From positions 1 through 36,314 of the forward strand of contig CALLZX010000439.1 of assembly GCA_937858935.1 (NCBI GenBank): a stretch of 36,314 bases of DNA. Reading direction: 5' to 3'. The stretch comes from an uncultured Ignavibacteriales bacterium (GTDB lineage Bacteria; Bacteroidota; Ignavibacteria; Ignavibacteriales; Ignavibacteriaceae). The notes under the pieces were generated by a model. It saw nothing but the letters and a program-made list of their open reading frames with translations. It was not told the DNA's origin and did not search any database. Position 1 is the first letter of the stretch, and every line of letters begins with the position of its first letter. Below are positions 16,471-25,509 of the stretch, in pieces. Position numbers and translations under genes: made by a program.

Positions 16471-19293
16471 TTATTTCTTCTTAGATACTTTTTTCTTTAC
16501 AACAACTTTCTTTTTAGCTACAGCTTTTTTAGCAACTGTTTTTTTTGATGAAGATTTTGCTGGTTTAGCTTTCTTCATGTCTTTAACAGCAGCCTGGGCA
16601 GCAGCTAATCTTGCAATCGGAACTCTGAATGGTGAACAGCTTACATAATTTAATCCTATCTTATGACAGAACTCAACTGATTTTGGTTCGCCACCATGTT
16701 CGCCGCAGATACCAATCTTTAAATCAGGTCTGGTTCCACGTCCGCCTTCAACTGCAATTTCCATCAACTTGCCAATTGCATCCTGATCAATTGACTGGAA
16801 TGGATCTTCAGGTAGAATTTTCTTTTCAAGATATTCAGGTAAAAATCCACCTATATCATCTCGTGAAAATCCAAATCCCATTTGCGTTAGGTCGTTCGTA
16901 CCAAATGAGAAGAACTGTGCTGTTTCTGCAATCTTATCAGCGGTTAAACATGCACGTGGAATCTCAATCATTGTACCTGTTAAGTGGGCAATTTTCTTCA
17001 ATCCAAATTTTGTACAAACTTCTGCATGAACTTTTGTTACTATTTCATACTGATGATTGATTTCATTTACATGACATGTAACAGGAATCATTATTTCCGG
17101 GAAAGGTTTCTTTCCATCTTGTAATAACTCTGCAGTAGCTTCAAATATAGCACGAACCTGCATCTCAGTAATTTCAGGATAAGTAATTCCTAATCTAACA
17201 CCACGATGCCCCATCATTGGGTTGTTTTCATGCAATGCATCAGCTCGTTTATTCAATTCTTCAAGCGAGATACCCAAACTTGATGCAAGTTTTTCTCTTT
17301 CATCAACTCTTGTTGGAACAAATTCATGAAGTGGTGGATCGAGTGTTCTGAATGTTACAGGATATCCATCCATCGCAGCCATTGTTCCTTTAACATCGTG
17401 CTTAACGTGTGGGAATAATTCGTTAAGAGCATCAATTCTTTCAGCTTCGCTCTTTGAGTGAATCATCTTACGAAGTTTGAATAATGGTTCTTCAGAATTT
17501 TTACCGTAGAACATATGTTCTGTTCTGAACAGCCCGATACCTTCTGCACCAAACGCTCTCGCACGTGCTGCATCTTCAGGAGTATCAGCATTAGTTCTAA
17601 CTTTTAATTTTCTAACATCATCACATATTTTCATAAATGCCTGGAAGTCAGGATTTTCTTCAGCGGCTTTAATCATAGGTAACTCACCTAAGTAAACAGT
17701 TCCTTTAGAACCGTTAAGCGTAAGCCAATCACCTTCTTTAATAGTAACATCACCAACCGTAAAGTATTTTGCATCGTAGTGCATTTTAATTGTACCGGCA
17801 CCAACGATACAGCATTTGCCCCATCCGCGTGCAACAAGCGCTGCATGTGAGGTCATTCCACCACGAGCTGTTAATATTGCCTGTGCAGAACGCATACCTT
17901 CAATGTCTTCGGGATTTGTTTCTTCACGAACAAGAATTACTCTTTTACCTTCTTTTGCCCATGCAACTGCATCATTAGCTGAGAATACAACTTGTCCTGA
18001 TGCACCGCCAGGACCTGCCGGCAGACCTTTAGCTACAGCTTTGGTTTTTACTTCAACCGCAGGATCAATAATTGGGTGTAGTAGTTCATCAAGCTGTGAA
18101 GGTTGAACACGCATTACTGCTTCTTCTTTTGTAATAATTTTTTCTTTGTACATATCAAGAGCCATCTTTACGGCAGCAGGGCCATTACGTTTTCCAACGC
18201 GGCACTGTAACATATAAAGAGTCCCATCCTGAATTGTAAATTCAATATCAAGCATATCGTGATAATGTCTTTCCAACATTCTCTGGATCTTATGAAGTTC
18301 GCCATATGTTTTTGGCATTGCCGTTTCAAGTGATTCAAGATGTTCTGTGTGCTCACTCTTGCCAACTTCGTTAATTGGATTTGGAGTTCTGATTCCTGCA
18401 ACCACATCTTCGCCTTGAGCGTTGGTTAACCATTCACCGTAAAAATAATTTTCTCCGGTTGCCGGGTTACGTGTGAATGCAACACCTGTTGCGGAACTAT
18501 CACCCATATTTCCAAACACCATTGATTGAACGTTTACTGCTGTTCCCCATTCATCAGGTATTCCTTCAATTCTTCTGTAAGATATTGCGCGTTTTCCCAT
18601 CCAGCTCTGGAATACTGCAGAAACAGCGCCCCAAAGTTGTTCCATTGGATCTTCAGGGAAAGGTTTTCCTAAAACTTCCTGAACTTTTGCTTTATAGATT
18701 TCTATCAATTCTTTTAAATCATCGGCAGTTAAATCTGTATCTGCATGAGCACCGCGAGCTTCTTTCATCTTGTGAAGTTCTTTTTCTAATTGTTGTCTTA
18801 CGCCTTTACCTTCTTCTGGTTCGATTCCGGCAGCTTTTTCCATAACCACATCGCTGTACATTTGAATTAAGCGGCGATGTGAATCATAAACAAATCTTGG
18901 ATTGCCGGTTTTTTTAATTAATGCTTCACGGGTTTCGTTATTCAACCCAGCATTAAGAATTGTTTCCATCATACCCGGCATCGAGGCGCGTGCACCGGAA
19001 CGAATTGACAGCAATAATGGATTTTGTAAATCACCAAATTTAGCACCCATCTGTTTTTCAACCTTAGCAAGCGCATCTTTAACTTGTTTCTCAAGTTCTT
19101 TTGGATATTTTTTCTTGTTCTTGTAGTATGCCGTACATACTTCTGTTGTGATTGTAAATCCTGCAGGTACAGGAAGTCCAATGTTAACCATCTCAGCAAG
19201 GTTTGCACCTTTACCGCCAAGCAAAGATTTCATCTCTGCTTTGCCTTCTGCTTTTTTACCACCGAAGTAGTAAACATATTTTGTTTGGGCCAT
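16471..19293 (-). CDS. ppdK: Pyruvate, phosphate dikinase with lysine-rich C-terminal tail
   Basis: This 940-residue enzyme interconverts pyruvate + ATP + Pi with PEP + AMP + PPi. The N-terminal ATP-grasp domain starts at YVYYFGGGK-like residues with GGKGANLAEM. The phosphohistidine domain has GGMTSHAALVARG (H483). The C-terminal PEP/pyruvate barrel has FRTEHMFY, FGTNDLTQM and GICGEHGGEP (C863). Homologues usually end near FRVPIARLAAAQAA at about 875-905 residues. Here 35 more residues follow, 17 of them Lys, with repeated AKK/VKKK units. The reverse strand has GAAAGG before the ATG. A 48-bp gap follows the upstream lpxK gene. The core assignment is very strong; the tail's function is unknown. 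Confidence 0.96.
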   Translation of the reverse strand: MAQTKYVYYFGGKKAEGKAEMKSLLGGKGANLAEMVNIGLPVPAGFTITTEVCTAYYKNKKKYPKELEKQVKDALAKVEKQMGAKFGDLQNPLLLSIRSGARASMPGMMETILNAGLNNETREALIKKTGNPRFVYDSHRRLIQMYSDVVMEKAAGIEPEEGKGVRQQLEKELHKMKEARGAHADTDLTADDLKELIEIYKAKVQEVLGKPFPEDPMEQLWGAVSAVFQSWMGKRAISYRRIEGIPDEWGTAVNVQSMVFGNMGDSSATGVAFTRNPATGENYFYGEWLTNAQGEDVVAGIRTPNPINEVGKSEHTEHLESLETAMPKTYGELHKIQRMLERHYHDMLDIEFTIQDGTLYMLQCRVGKRNGPAAVKMALDMYKEKIITKEEAVMRVQPSQLDELLHPIIDPAVEVKTKAVAKGLPAGPGGASGQVVFSANDAVAWAKEGKRVILVREETNPEDIEGMRSAQAILTARGGMTSHAALVARGWGKCCIVGAGTIKMHYDAKYFTVGDVTIKEGDWLTLNGSKGTVYLGELPMIKAAEENPDFQAFMKICDDVRKLKVRTNADTPEDAARARAFGAEGIGLFRTEHMFYGKNSEEPLFKLRKMIHSKSEAERIDALNELFPHVKHDVKGTMAAMDGYPVTFRTLDPPLHEFVPTRVDEREKLASSLGISLEELNKRADALHENNPMMGHRGVRLGITYPEITEMQVRAIFEATAELLQDGKKPFPEIMIPVTCHVNEINHQYEIVTKVHAEVCTKFGLKKIAHLTGTMIEIPRACLTADKIAETAQFFSFGTNDLTQMGFGFSRDDIGGFLPEYLEKKILPEDPFQSIDQDAIGKLMEIAVEGGRGTRPDLKIGICGEHGGEPKSVEFCHKIGLNYVSCSPFRVPIARLAAAQAAVKDMKKAKPAKSSSKKTVAKKAVAKKKVVVKKKVSKKK

Positions 19294-19341
19294 AATTACC
19301 TTTCCTTCGTTATAAGATTATCTATTAATCAAATTTTCTTT

Positions 19342-20394
19342 TTACGAAGCGTTTTTTAGTTTATTAATTAAATACTGTTTGAATGATTCTTCATCATCCA
19401 TACATAAGTTTATTTTAAGATAAAAAATTTCAATGTCGTCAAATTCCCTTTTAAATCTTGAAAGCTTAACTGCATCCTTTTCTGTTGTAACAACAGAATG
19501 CGAATTTGTTACATAAAACTGCTTTCTTATTTGCTGAACCTCTTTTAATGTATAATTCTTGTGATCACTAAAAATCAACTTGTTAAGAGTATTAACATGA
19601 ACTTTATTCAATATATTCAAGAACGATTGTGGATTAGCAATTCCAGACACAACCAGACTTTCCTGTCCTTTAAAATCATCAAGATCATATTCTATCTTTT
19701 TAACCGCATCTACAAAACTTATAGCTTTATAATAAGATGTAAAGATTTTTTTTCCTTCAAAACAATTTTTCATTTCAGATTTAATTTCTTCTTTTTCAAG
19801 AAACTTTCTGTTAAGGATTATTGCATCAGCTCTATTTAAAGATCTAAATCCTTCCCTCAAATCACCTAAAGGTAAAAGATTGTGTGTAAAGAAACTTTGG
19901 TTATTCACAAAACTCTGATCAATAACCACTAGATCAACATCACGTCCAATCCATCTGTGTTGAAAAGCATCATCTAAAACAATTGAATTGACTTTAGTTT
20001 CTTCAATTAATCTTTTTGCACCTTTAACGCGATTTTCAGAAACAGCTGCAGGTACTTTACATTCCAAACCAGTATGGTAAATTTCATCACCGCATTCTTC
20101 CACTGAAGTTAAAATATCTTCTCCTTTAGAAACCAACTTGTAACCGCTGGATTTTCTTCCATACCCTCTGCTTAAAACTCCGACTTTATAACCAGAGTTT
20201 TTTAGAAGATTTGTTACATAAATAACTAATGGTGTTTTGCCAGAACCACCAACATTTATATTGCCAACAGAAATTACTTTTGCATTAACTTTTTCAGATT
20301 TAAATACAGACCTATCAAAGAACAAATTTCTTATGGAAATTATTATTCCATAAGAAAGCACAAATGGTGCTAATAATAATTTTACGAATTTCAT
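19342..20394 (-). CDS. lpxK: Tetraacyldisaccharide 4'-kinase (lipid A synthesis)
   Basis: This 350-residue membrane-associated kinase phosphorylates the 4' position of the lipid A disaccharide. It has an N-terminal hydrophobic segment (LLLAPFVLSYGIIISI), then the P-loop in NINVGGSGKTP, then LSRGYGRKSSGY, GDEIYH and LDDAFQHRWIGRDVDLVVID, all diagnostic. The length is normal. It is the last gene of the long leftward envelope run, after the DUF374 protein. Its substrate is made by LpxB, whose gene two positions upstream is interrupted as read. This intact lpxK argues that lipid A synthesis is, or recently was, functional. Confidence 0.94.
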   Translation of the reverse strand: MKFVKLLLAPFVLSYGIIISIRNLFFDRSVFKSEKVNAKVISVGNINVGGSGKTPLVIYVTNLLKNSGYKVGVLSRGYGRKSSGYKLVSKGEDILTSVEECGDEIYHTGLECKVPAAVSENRVKGAKRLIEETKVNSIVLDDAFQHRWIGRDVDLVVIDQSFVNNQSFFTHNLLPLGDLREGFRSLNRADAIILNRKFLEKEEIKSEMKNCFEGKKIFTSYYKAISFVDAVKKIEYDLDDFKGQESLVVSGIANPQSFLNILNKVHVNTLNKLIFSDHKNYTLKEVQQIRKQFYVTNSHSVVTTEKDAVKLSRFKREFDDIEIFYLKINLCMDDEESFKQYLINKLKNAS

Positions 20395-20405
20395 CTAATC
20401 GTTAC

Positions 20406-21062
20406 CTAAAATTTTTCGGCTTCTTTTTGAAGCTCATTTAATTTCTTCTCACATTCTTCAATAACTTTTGAAGTCTCATCATAACTTAATTTTGCATCAA
20501 CAGATACAGCGTCAGAATAAATCACTTTAACACTTGAAAATGGATTTGGAACCTGAAACTTATCCCAGCTTTTCAATTTTTTTTTAGATTTTATTCCAAC
20601 TCCCAATAGCACAATCGGGACACCACTTTTTTTTGCAGTGATAACTGCGCCTGCTTTAAACTCATGTTCCGGTCCACGCGGTCCATCTGGTGTAATGGCA
20701 ATTGAGAAACCATTTTTTGCGTGATCAACCATAATTCCAAGTGCAACATCTCCGCCTTTACTGCTTGAGCCGCGAACAACTTTATATTTCCAATGCTTTA
20801 ATTGCCTTGCAAGTAAATCGCCATCTTTGCTTTTACTTGTAAGTGCTGCAAATCCATCATTTCTATGTAAGAACCAAGGCAGCAACATTGTGCCGTGCCA
20901 AAAAGCCAAAACATAATTTTGTTTTTTCTTCCTTAGTTCATCAATAACTTTTTTATTCTTATAACTAACGCGCAAAGTTTTACAAAGAGCATCAAGGCTG
21001 TGCTTTAGGATAAAACTTCCTAAAAATCTCAATGTATCCTGTTTAACTTGTTTTGTGTTCAT
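20406..21062 (-). CDS. DUF374 family protein, probable lysophospholipid/lipid A acyltransferase
   Basis: This 218-residue protein carries the DUF374 signatures: YVLAFWHGTMLLPWF (with an acyltransferase-like H-containing motif), SKSKDGDLLARQL, ITPDGPRGPEHEFKAGAVITAKKSGVPIVLLG. The family is related to LPLAT acyltransferases and is often found beside lpxK/kdtA-type genes. A role in acylating lipid A or its precursor is therefore plausible but not shown. Its start overlaps the end of lpxB by 20 bp, and lpxK follows after about 11 nt, so all three are one transcription unit. Confidence 0.85.
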   Translation of the reverse strand: MNTKQVKQDTLRFLGSFILKHSLDALCKTLRVSYKNKKVIDELRKKKQNYVLAFWHGTMLLPWFLHRNDGFAALTSKSKDGDLLARQLKHWKYKVVRGSSSKGGDVALGIMVDHAKNGFSIAITPDGPRGPEHEFKAGAVITAKKSGVPIVLLGVGIKSKKKLKSWDKFQVPNPFSSVKVIYSDAVSVDAKLSYDETSKVIEECEKKLNELQKEAEKF

Positions 21063-22203
21063 TGATTAAAGAATAAATAATTTTTGCTGCATTCTTTGGA
21101 GCATCTTTATCTCCAAGTACTTTTTTAATTCTACTTAATCTAAGTTTTATATTATTTAACAGATCTTCATCAGACAAAATATTCTTTGCCTCATCATAAA
21201 TACTCTCAGCATTTGCTTCTTTTTGAATTAGTTCAGGAACAACTTGTTCACCTAACACTATGTTTGCCATTCCGATATTTTTAATCTTAACAAGTGATTT
21301 GCCAATTGTATAAGTAAGCCAACTAGTTTTATAAATTATAACCATCGGAAGTTCCAACAGTCCGGCTTCCAGTGTTGATGTACCTGATTTTACAATTCCA
21401 AACTTTGCATGTTTTAACAAATCATAAGTATGATCTTTGATCACTTTAAAGTTTTTATGATCAGTTAATTCATCGAATACCTTTACATCAAGATTACTGG
21501 AACACGCGACAACTATTTGCATATCAAATTCATCAGCCAGCTTTGAGGCTGCATGAATCGCTTCAGGAAAAATACTTTTTACCTCCTGCTTTCTGCTTCC
21601 AGGTAAAATTAATAAAATTTCTTTTGCAGGATCCAAATCAAATTTATTATCTAAGAGATTTCGAGAAACAAAATTGTAATTGTCTATTTCCTGTATCAAT
21701 GGATGCCCAACAAACTCGGCATTTACATTTTTTTCTTTAAAGAATTTTTCTTCAAACGGAAAAACAACTAAAACTTTTTTGAAAAGTTCTCTAATCTTAT
21801 ATACTCTGCCTTTGCCCCAAGCCCAAACTTGCGGAGTGATGTAATAAATGAGTTCAAGTTTTAATTCAGGTTCAAGTTTTTTTAGTTTTTTTGCGATACT
21901 CAGATTAAACCCCGGATAATCTATCAATACAATTTTGCTGACTTTCCTCCTCTTTACTTCTGCTATCAAATCACGCTGAACTTTTTTAATAAACGGTAAA
22001 TTTTTTATCACTTAAACAAACCCAAGAAAAGCCTTTTTGTTTATGTAAAAAATTAATTCCATACCTTCGTTTTTCTTTTTATCACCGCCGATTCCAAAAA
22101 TTTTCAAAGAACTATCCAAATTTTTCAACTCACGAATCAACGAAGCACCATGTAAATCACCAGATGCTTCACCCGCAATCACCAAAACGTTTTTACTATC
22201 CAT
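21043..22203 (-). pseudogene. lpxB: Lipid-A-disaccharide synthase interrupted by one in-frame TAA
   Basis: The reading frame from ATG 22203 gives the LpxB N terminus (VLVIAGEASGDLHGASLIRELK, FGIGGDKKKNEGMEL) and reaches KKAFLGFV, then TAA at 22014-22012. The same frame continues directly with VIKNLPFIKKVQRDL, LIDYPGFNLSIAKKL, YYITPQVWAWGKGRVYKI, LPGSRKQEV and KSGTSTLEAGLLELPMVI, all LpxB. E. coli LpxB reads GIVEVLG here, so the stop replaces a Glu and needs only GAA to TAA. No frameshift or other damage is visible. The segment at 22011-21043 could restart at the GTG immediately after the stop. Options: recent null mutation, read-through or split protein, or a base-call error. The enzyme joins UDP-diacylglucosamine and lipid X. 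Confidence 0.85.
22012..22014 (-). other. In-frame TAA inside lpxB
   Basis: The reverse strand reads GGG TTT GTT TAA GTG ATA AAA. Flanking codons on both sides encode conserved LpxB sequence in one frame. A single G-to-T change from GAA would restore the expected Glu. Confidence 0.9.
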
Positions 22204-22799
22204 CACAAAATATTATTTAAACTTAAATACCACTTAATGATTATTAATAAGACTGTTGTGCCAAAAGCTTGTAATGTTCTTGTTTCAGATTTTAGGCCAG
22301 CACTTATTTTATAATCCGGTTGTGGAATTGAACTATCTTTGTACTTTGTAAGTCTTGGAAAAAATCTTGGAACATTTTGTAAAAACTTTTGGTAATCACT
22401 GCCAAATTTCTTTTCCAAAAATCCTTCTTCTTCTTTAACAATAAAATCGTATTGAAGAATAAAGAATAAAATCGCTACAATTTGCAAATAAGGAAATAAT
22501 GCCATCGACATAATTCCAAGTCCCAGGTACATTAAAATATTTCCAACATAAAGAGGGTTACGAACGTGAGCAAATGGTCCGCTAATTACCAGATAAGTAC
22601 CGCCGACTCCACCTGTTGTTCTGGTTTCACTACCTGCCCAACTAACACCCCAAAATCTTATAAGTTCTCCAATTAAAGCGATAAAAAATCCAACAATTAA
22701 ACTTGTAACTGTTGCATTTTCAAACACAAGCATAAGTATAACAAATGGGATTGGTGTATAACTTCTGTATTTAAATATTTTTGTTGCTATGCTGCTCAT
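22203..22799 (-). CDS. Isoprenylcysteine carboxyl methyltransferase-like membrane protein
   Basis: This 198-residue protein has about four or five hydrophobic helices. The C-terminal half has the ICMT/phospholipid-methyltransferase (PEMT-like) signature: GPFAHVRNPLYVGNILMYLGL, then a helix, then EEEGFLEKKFGSDYQKF, where the E/Y-rich segment helps bind SAM. In bacteria such proteins methylate lipids or unknown small molecules; the substrate here is unknown. Its stop overlaps the lpxB ATG (TGATG), and it follows the phosphatase gene after 2 nt. Its place among envelope genes suggests a lipid substrate, which is inference. Confidence 0.82.
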   Translation of the reverse strand: MSSIATKIFKYRSYTPIPFVILMLVFENATVTSLIVGFFIALIGELIRFWGVSWAGSETRTTGGVGGTYLVISGPFAHVRNPLYVGNILMYLGLGIMSMALFPYLQIVAILFFILQYDFIVKEEEGFLEKKFGSDYQKFLQNVPRFFPRLTKYKDSSIPQPDYKISAGLKSETRTLQAFGTTVLLIIIKWYLSLNNIL

Positions 22800-22801
22800 T
22801 T

Positions 22802-23524
22802 TTACTCCGCCATATAGGCTGATTTTCTTTTTAACTGTGCTTGATGTCTTTTTCTTAAATTCTTTTTATTTACTAACTCAGTTATTTTATTTTGAATATC
22901 AATAAAGTTATTAAATGGATAAAAACTAATTCGTTCCATAGAACAAAATCTCGCTAATCCGTCTTTTGCAAAGATAAAATCACAGTACTGAGCTGCCTCT
23001 TTATCGGAATTACCATCACCAATATAAATTGTATAATCATCTTCACTGCTGTGGTTTATAATATGATTCTTTTTGCAGTTTGCAGAAGTTGGAGAATCAA
23101 CATCAAAGTAAGGATACTCTGCTTTCAAAATTCCTTTGGTGTCCACAAAAAGTTTATTAGAATAATATTTTAATCCAGCTAAGCCCGCTTTATTAAAAAG
23201 TCTATCAATGTAATAATCAAAACCATCGCTAAGAACAACCATCTCTATTTCATTTTGATTACAAAATTTTACAAACGAAATAAATGTTGGATCAACATCA
23301 AGCAAATATATAAATTCATCAAGCTCACATTTATTAATAAAATTAACTGAATCACAAAGTTCATCCCAGCATTGGCGTGAGGATATCTTATCACTTAAAA
23401 GATCGTCTATTATTCTTTTTACTTTTTCTGCGTTACCAAATCTTCTAAAGATAGCCTCACCAACATCTTCAAGTGTAATCGTTCCATCAAAATCCACAAA
23501 TACTTTTATTTCCCGCCTCTTCAT
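22802..23524 (-). CDS. MtnX-like HAD-superfamily phosphatase
   Basis: This 240-residue protein has HAD motif I VDFDGTIT (D11, D13), motif II VVLSDGFDYYID (S/D) and motifs III/IV in YTIYIGDGNSDKEAAQYCDFIFA. The pattern is that of the phosphoserine-phosphatase/MtnX branch (subfamily IB). MtnX acts in methionine salvage on a methylthiopentenyl phosphate, but no other salvage gene is nearby. The actual substrate could differ. Its ATG overlaps the stop of the T9SS-protein gene by 1 nt (TAATG), so it is translationally coupled to it. Confidence 0.82.
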   Translation of the reverse strand: MKRREIKVFVDFDGTITLEDVGEAIFRRFGNAEKVKRIIDDLLSDKISSRQCWDELCDSVNFINKCELDEFIYLLDVDPTFISFVKFCNQNEIEMVVLSDGFDYYIDRLFNKAGLAGLKYYSNKLFVDTKGILKAEYPYFDVDSPTSANCKKNHIINHSSEDDYTIYIGDGNSDKEAAQYCDFIFAKDGLARFCSMERISFYPFNNFIDIQNKITELVNKKNLRKRHQAQLKRKSAYMAE

Positions 23525-25494
23525 TATTCAGCTATAATCATTTTTTTTACATCAACAAATTTCCCTACCTTAAGACGATAGAAATAAATTCCAGGAGGTA
23601 AATTTTCCGCATCAAATACAATTTCATTTTTCCCTGCAGGATACTCTACATCTTCGATCTTTTTAACTGTTTCGATATTGCTGTTAAAAAACTCAAATGT
23701 TATTTGATCTTCTTCTGGTAAATAAAAACTAATTGTAGTAGTAGAAGAAAATGGATTAGGAGAATTTTGTCCCAGCATTATTGATTCTATATCACGGAAG
23801 TAATCCACTTTTTCCACAGTAGAATACTGGGGTTGTGTTTTTTCATTTTTCTGTACAACTCTATAATAGATTGAACCATTTAAATCAGGCCAATCATAAA
23901 ACTCATAATAATTAGTCTCACTTTTATTATTCTTTTTCAGTGATCCGGCAATCTTCCAATCGTTTTCTTTAGCATTTTCTATACCCGTTCTGAAAATACT
24001 ATAAGTTGTTCCATCATTTTCATTTGCAGCATACCAAAAAACTTTAACGGAATCTCTGACAACCTGAGCATTAAATCCAAGTATCTGCGATGCATAAGTA
24101 CCGGTGCTAAATATTTTTTGTCCATAAATATCATTACGTTTATCGCTCGTGCCTTTAAATACTGCAATTGCTCCGCCATCACCATCGGGAATAAGATTAA
24201 GATAACTCTTCTGCATATTTTGCGATGATGAAATCATTACACCGGAAGAATCCCAAACAAAATTTCCTTTAAGATCAACTTTTTGAATGTATAAATTTGC
24301 ATTAGGATTATTTTCACGTTTATCAATCCAAGCAAGCACTACACCGTTTTTCATATCATAAACGATACGCTGACCAAATTGATTTCCCTTAATATTAATA
24401 ATCCTCTTCCCGTTATTTCCCCACAAATGATTTCCCTTAACATCAAATCTCTGGATAAATACATCTTTTTGTTTTTCAAATTCATTAGTCCAGCTTACAA
24501 CAACACTGGAATCAATAAAAGAAAATTGCGGATTTGTCTGACTGCCCTTTTGATATGTAAGCAGTTTGCCTTCATTTCCCCAAAGGTATTTTCCTTTATC
24601 TGATATTAAATTCTGATAAACAATTTTATTAGTTCCCTGATAAGTGATTGCCACATAAATACTGTTACCAAGTTTACCAACGGAATAGCTTATAACGTTA
24701 CTAGTAGTTTTAGAAATCGTTAATGGTTTTTTCCCCCATTTCCTCGATCCTGTTGAATCTACATATTGACCACAAAGCAGTGTTTTTTGATTTTGATTTT
24801 CCAGCCAAAATACAAACGAGCCGCTTTTTCCATCAGGGATTATTTCTGTTTCACTAATAGTATTGTTAGAACTATATAAATTTCCTTTTAACGAATCGCT
24901 TAAAAATTTCCCGCTTGGAGTTATAGCCTGATATCTTACAGAAAATTTATTAGAAGAATTAAGATTTTTCGTAATATAACTTATATGAGCGTATCCCCTT
25001 TTATCAGCACGTAAAGAATAATCAACTTTTTCGAGTCTACTTTCAGTAAGCTGTATTCCTTCATTCTGCCAAAGTCTTAATCCGTTCTTACTTAACTTTT
25101 GAATATATAATTCGGAATTTTTCCTTTTGTCATACCCTTTCCATAGAACAATTGAGTTGCCCGAAGGTTCCACAAATGCAATAGGATTTTCTTTCACTCC
25201 GCTTCTTGTAGAAACAGCTTTGCCATCAGCTCTAAAACTTACATCACCATTCTCATTAAAATGGATAAAGTAAATATCACTTTCGAAACTACCTTTTTTG
25301 TCTTCCCAAAAAACATAAGCACCGCCATTAAAATCCTTTAGTGCAGATATGTTAATCGGGTCAACTGGATCAATAACTAGTTTAGTGTTTGAAGAAGGAT
25401 CGTTAACCCATTGGGTAAACGCATTATCATACAATAATAAAAACAATATTAAACTGACAAGTAATGTTTTTATATGTAAATACCCTTTATTCAA
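23524..25494 (-). CDS. Secreted protein with type IX secretion C-terminal sorting domain
   Basis: This 656-residue exported protein has an N-terminal signal peptide (hydrophobic VSLILFLLLY, ending near AFTQ). Residues about 30-470 hold several degenerate repeats around a Trp/Gly strand pattern (for example ISALKDFNGGAYVFWED, GSFVFWLEN, GVVLAWIDKRE, GGAIAVFKG), suggesting a beta-propeller-like fold. Residues about 475-565 look like a fibronectin-type domain. The C-terminal 80 residues are a Por/T9SS type-A sorting domain: NSPNPFSSTTTISFYLP, GIYFYRLKVG, KKMII. The protein is probably released or anchored at the cell surface; binding partner unknown. It lies 15 nt after smc and is coupled to the phosphatase gene. 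Confidence 0.88.
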   Translation of the reverse strand: MNKGYLHIKTLLVSLILFLLLYDNAFTQWVNDPSSNTKLVIDPVDPINISALKDFNGGAYVFWEDKKGSFESDIYFIHFNENGDVSFRADGKAVSTRSGVKENPIAFVEPSGNSIVLWKGYDKRKNSELYIQKLSKNGLRLWQNEGIQLTESRLEKVDYSLRADKRGYAHISYITKNLNSSNKFSVRYQAITPSGKFLSDSLKGNLYSSNNTISETEIIPDGKSGSFVFWLENQNQKTLLCGQYVDSTGSRKWGKKPLTISKTTSNVISYSVGKLGNSIYVAITYQGTNKIVYQNLISDKGKYLWGNEGKLLTYQKGSQTNPQFSFIDSSVVVSWTNEFEKQKDVFIQRFDVKGNHLWGNNGKRIINIKGNQFGQRIVYDMKNGVVLAWIDKRENNPNANLYIQKVDLKGNFVWDSSGVMISSSQNMQKSYLNLIPDGDGGAIAVFKGTSDKRNDIYGQKIFSTGTYASQILGFNAQVVRDSVKVFWYAANENDGTTYSIFRTGIENAKENDWKIAGSLKKNNKSETNYYEFYDWPDLNGSIYYRVVQKNEKTQPQYSTVEKVDYFRDIESIMLGQNSPNPFSSTTTISFYLPEEDQITFEFFNSNIETVKKIEDVEYPAGKNEIVFDAENLPPGIYFYRLKVGKFVDVKKMIIAE

Positions 25495-25509
25495 TAAACT
25501 TCAATCACT

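Noticed and set aside
16629-19220. Several open frames on either strand inside ppdK
   Set aside because: They overlap a fully conserved enzyme in other frames and show no recognisable protein features.
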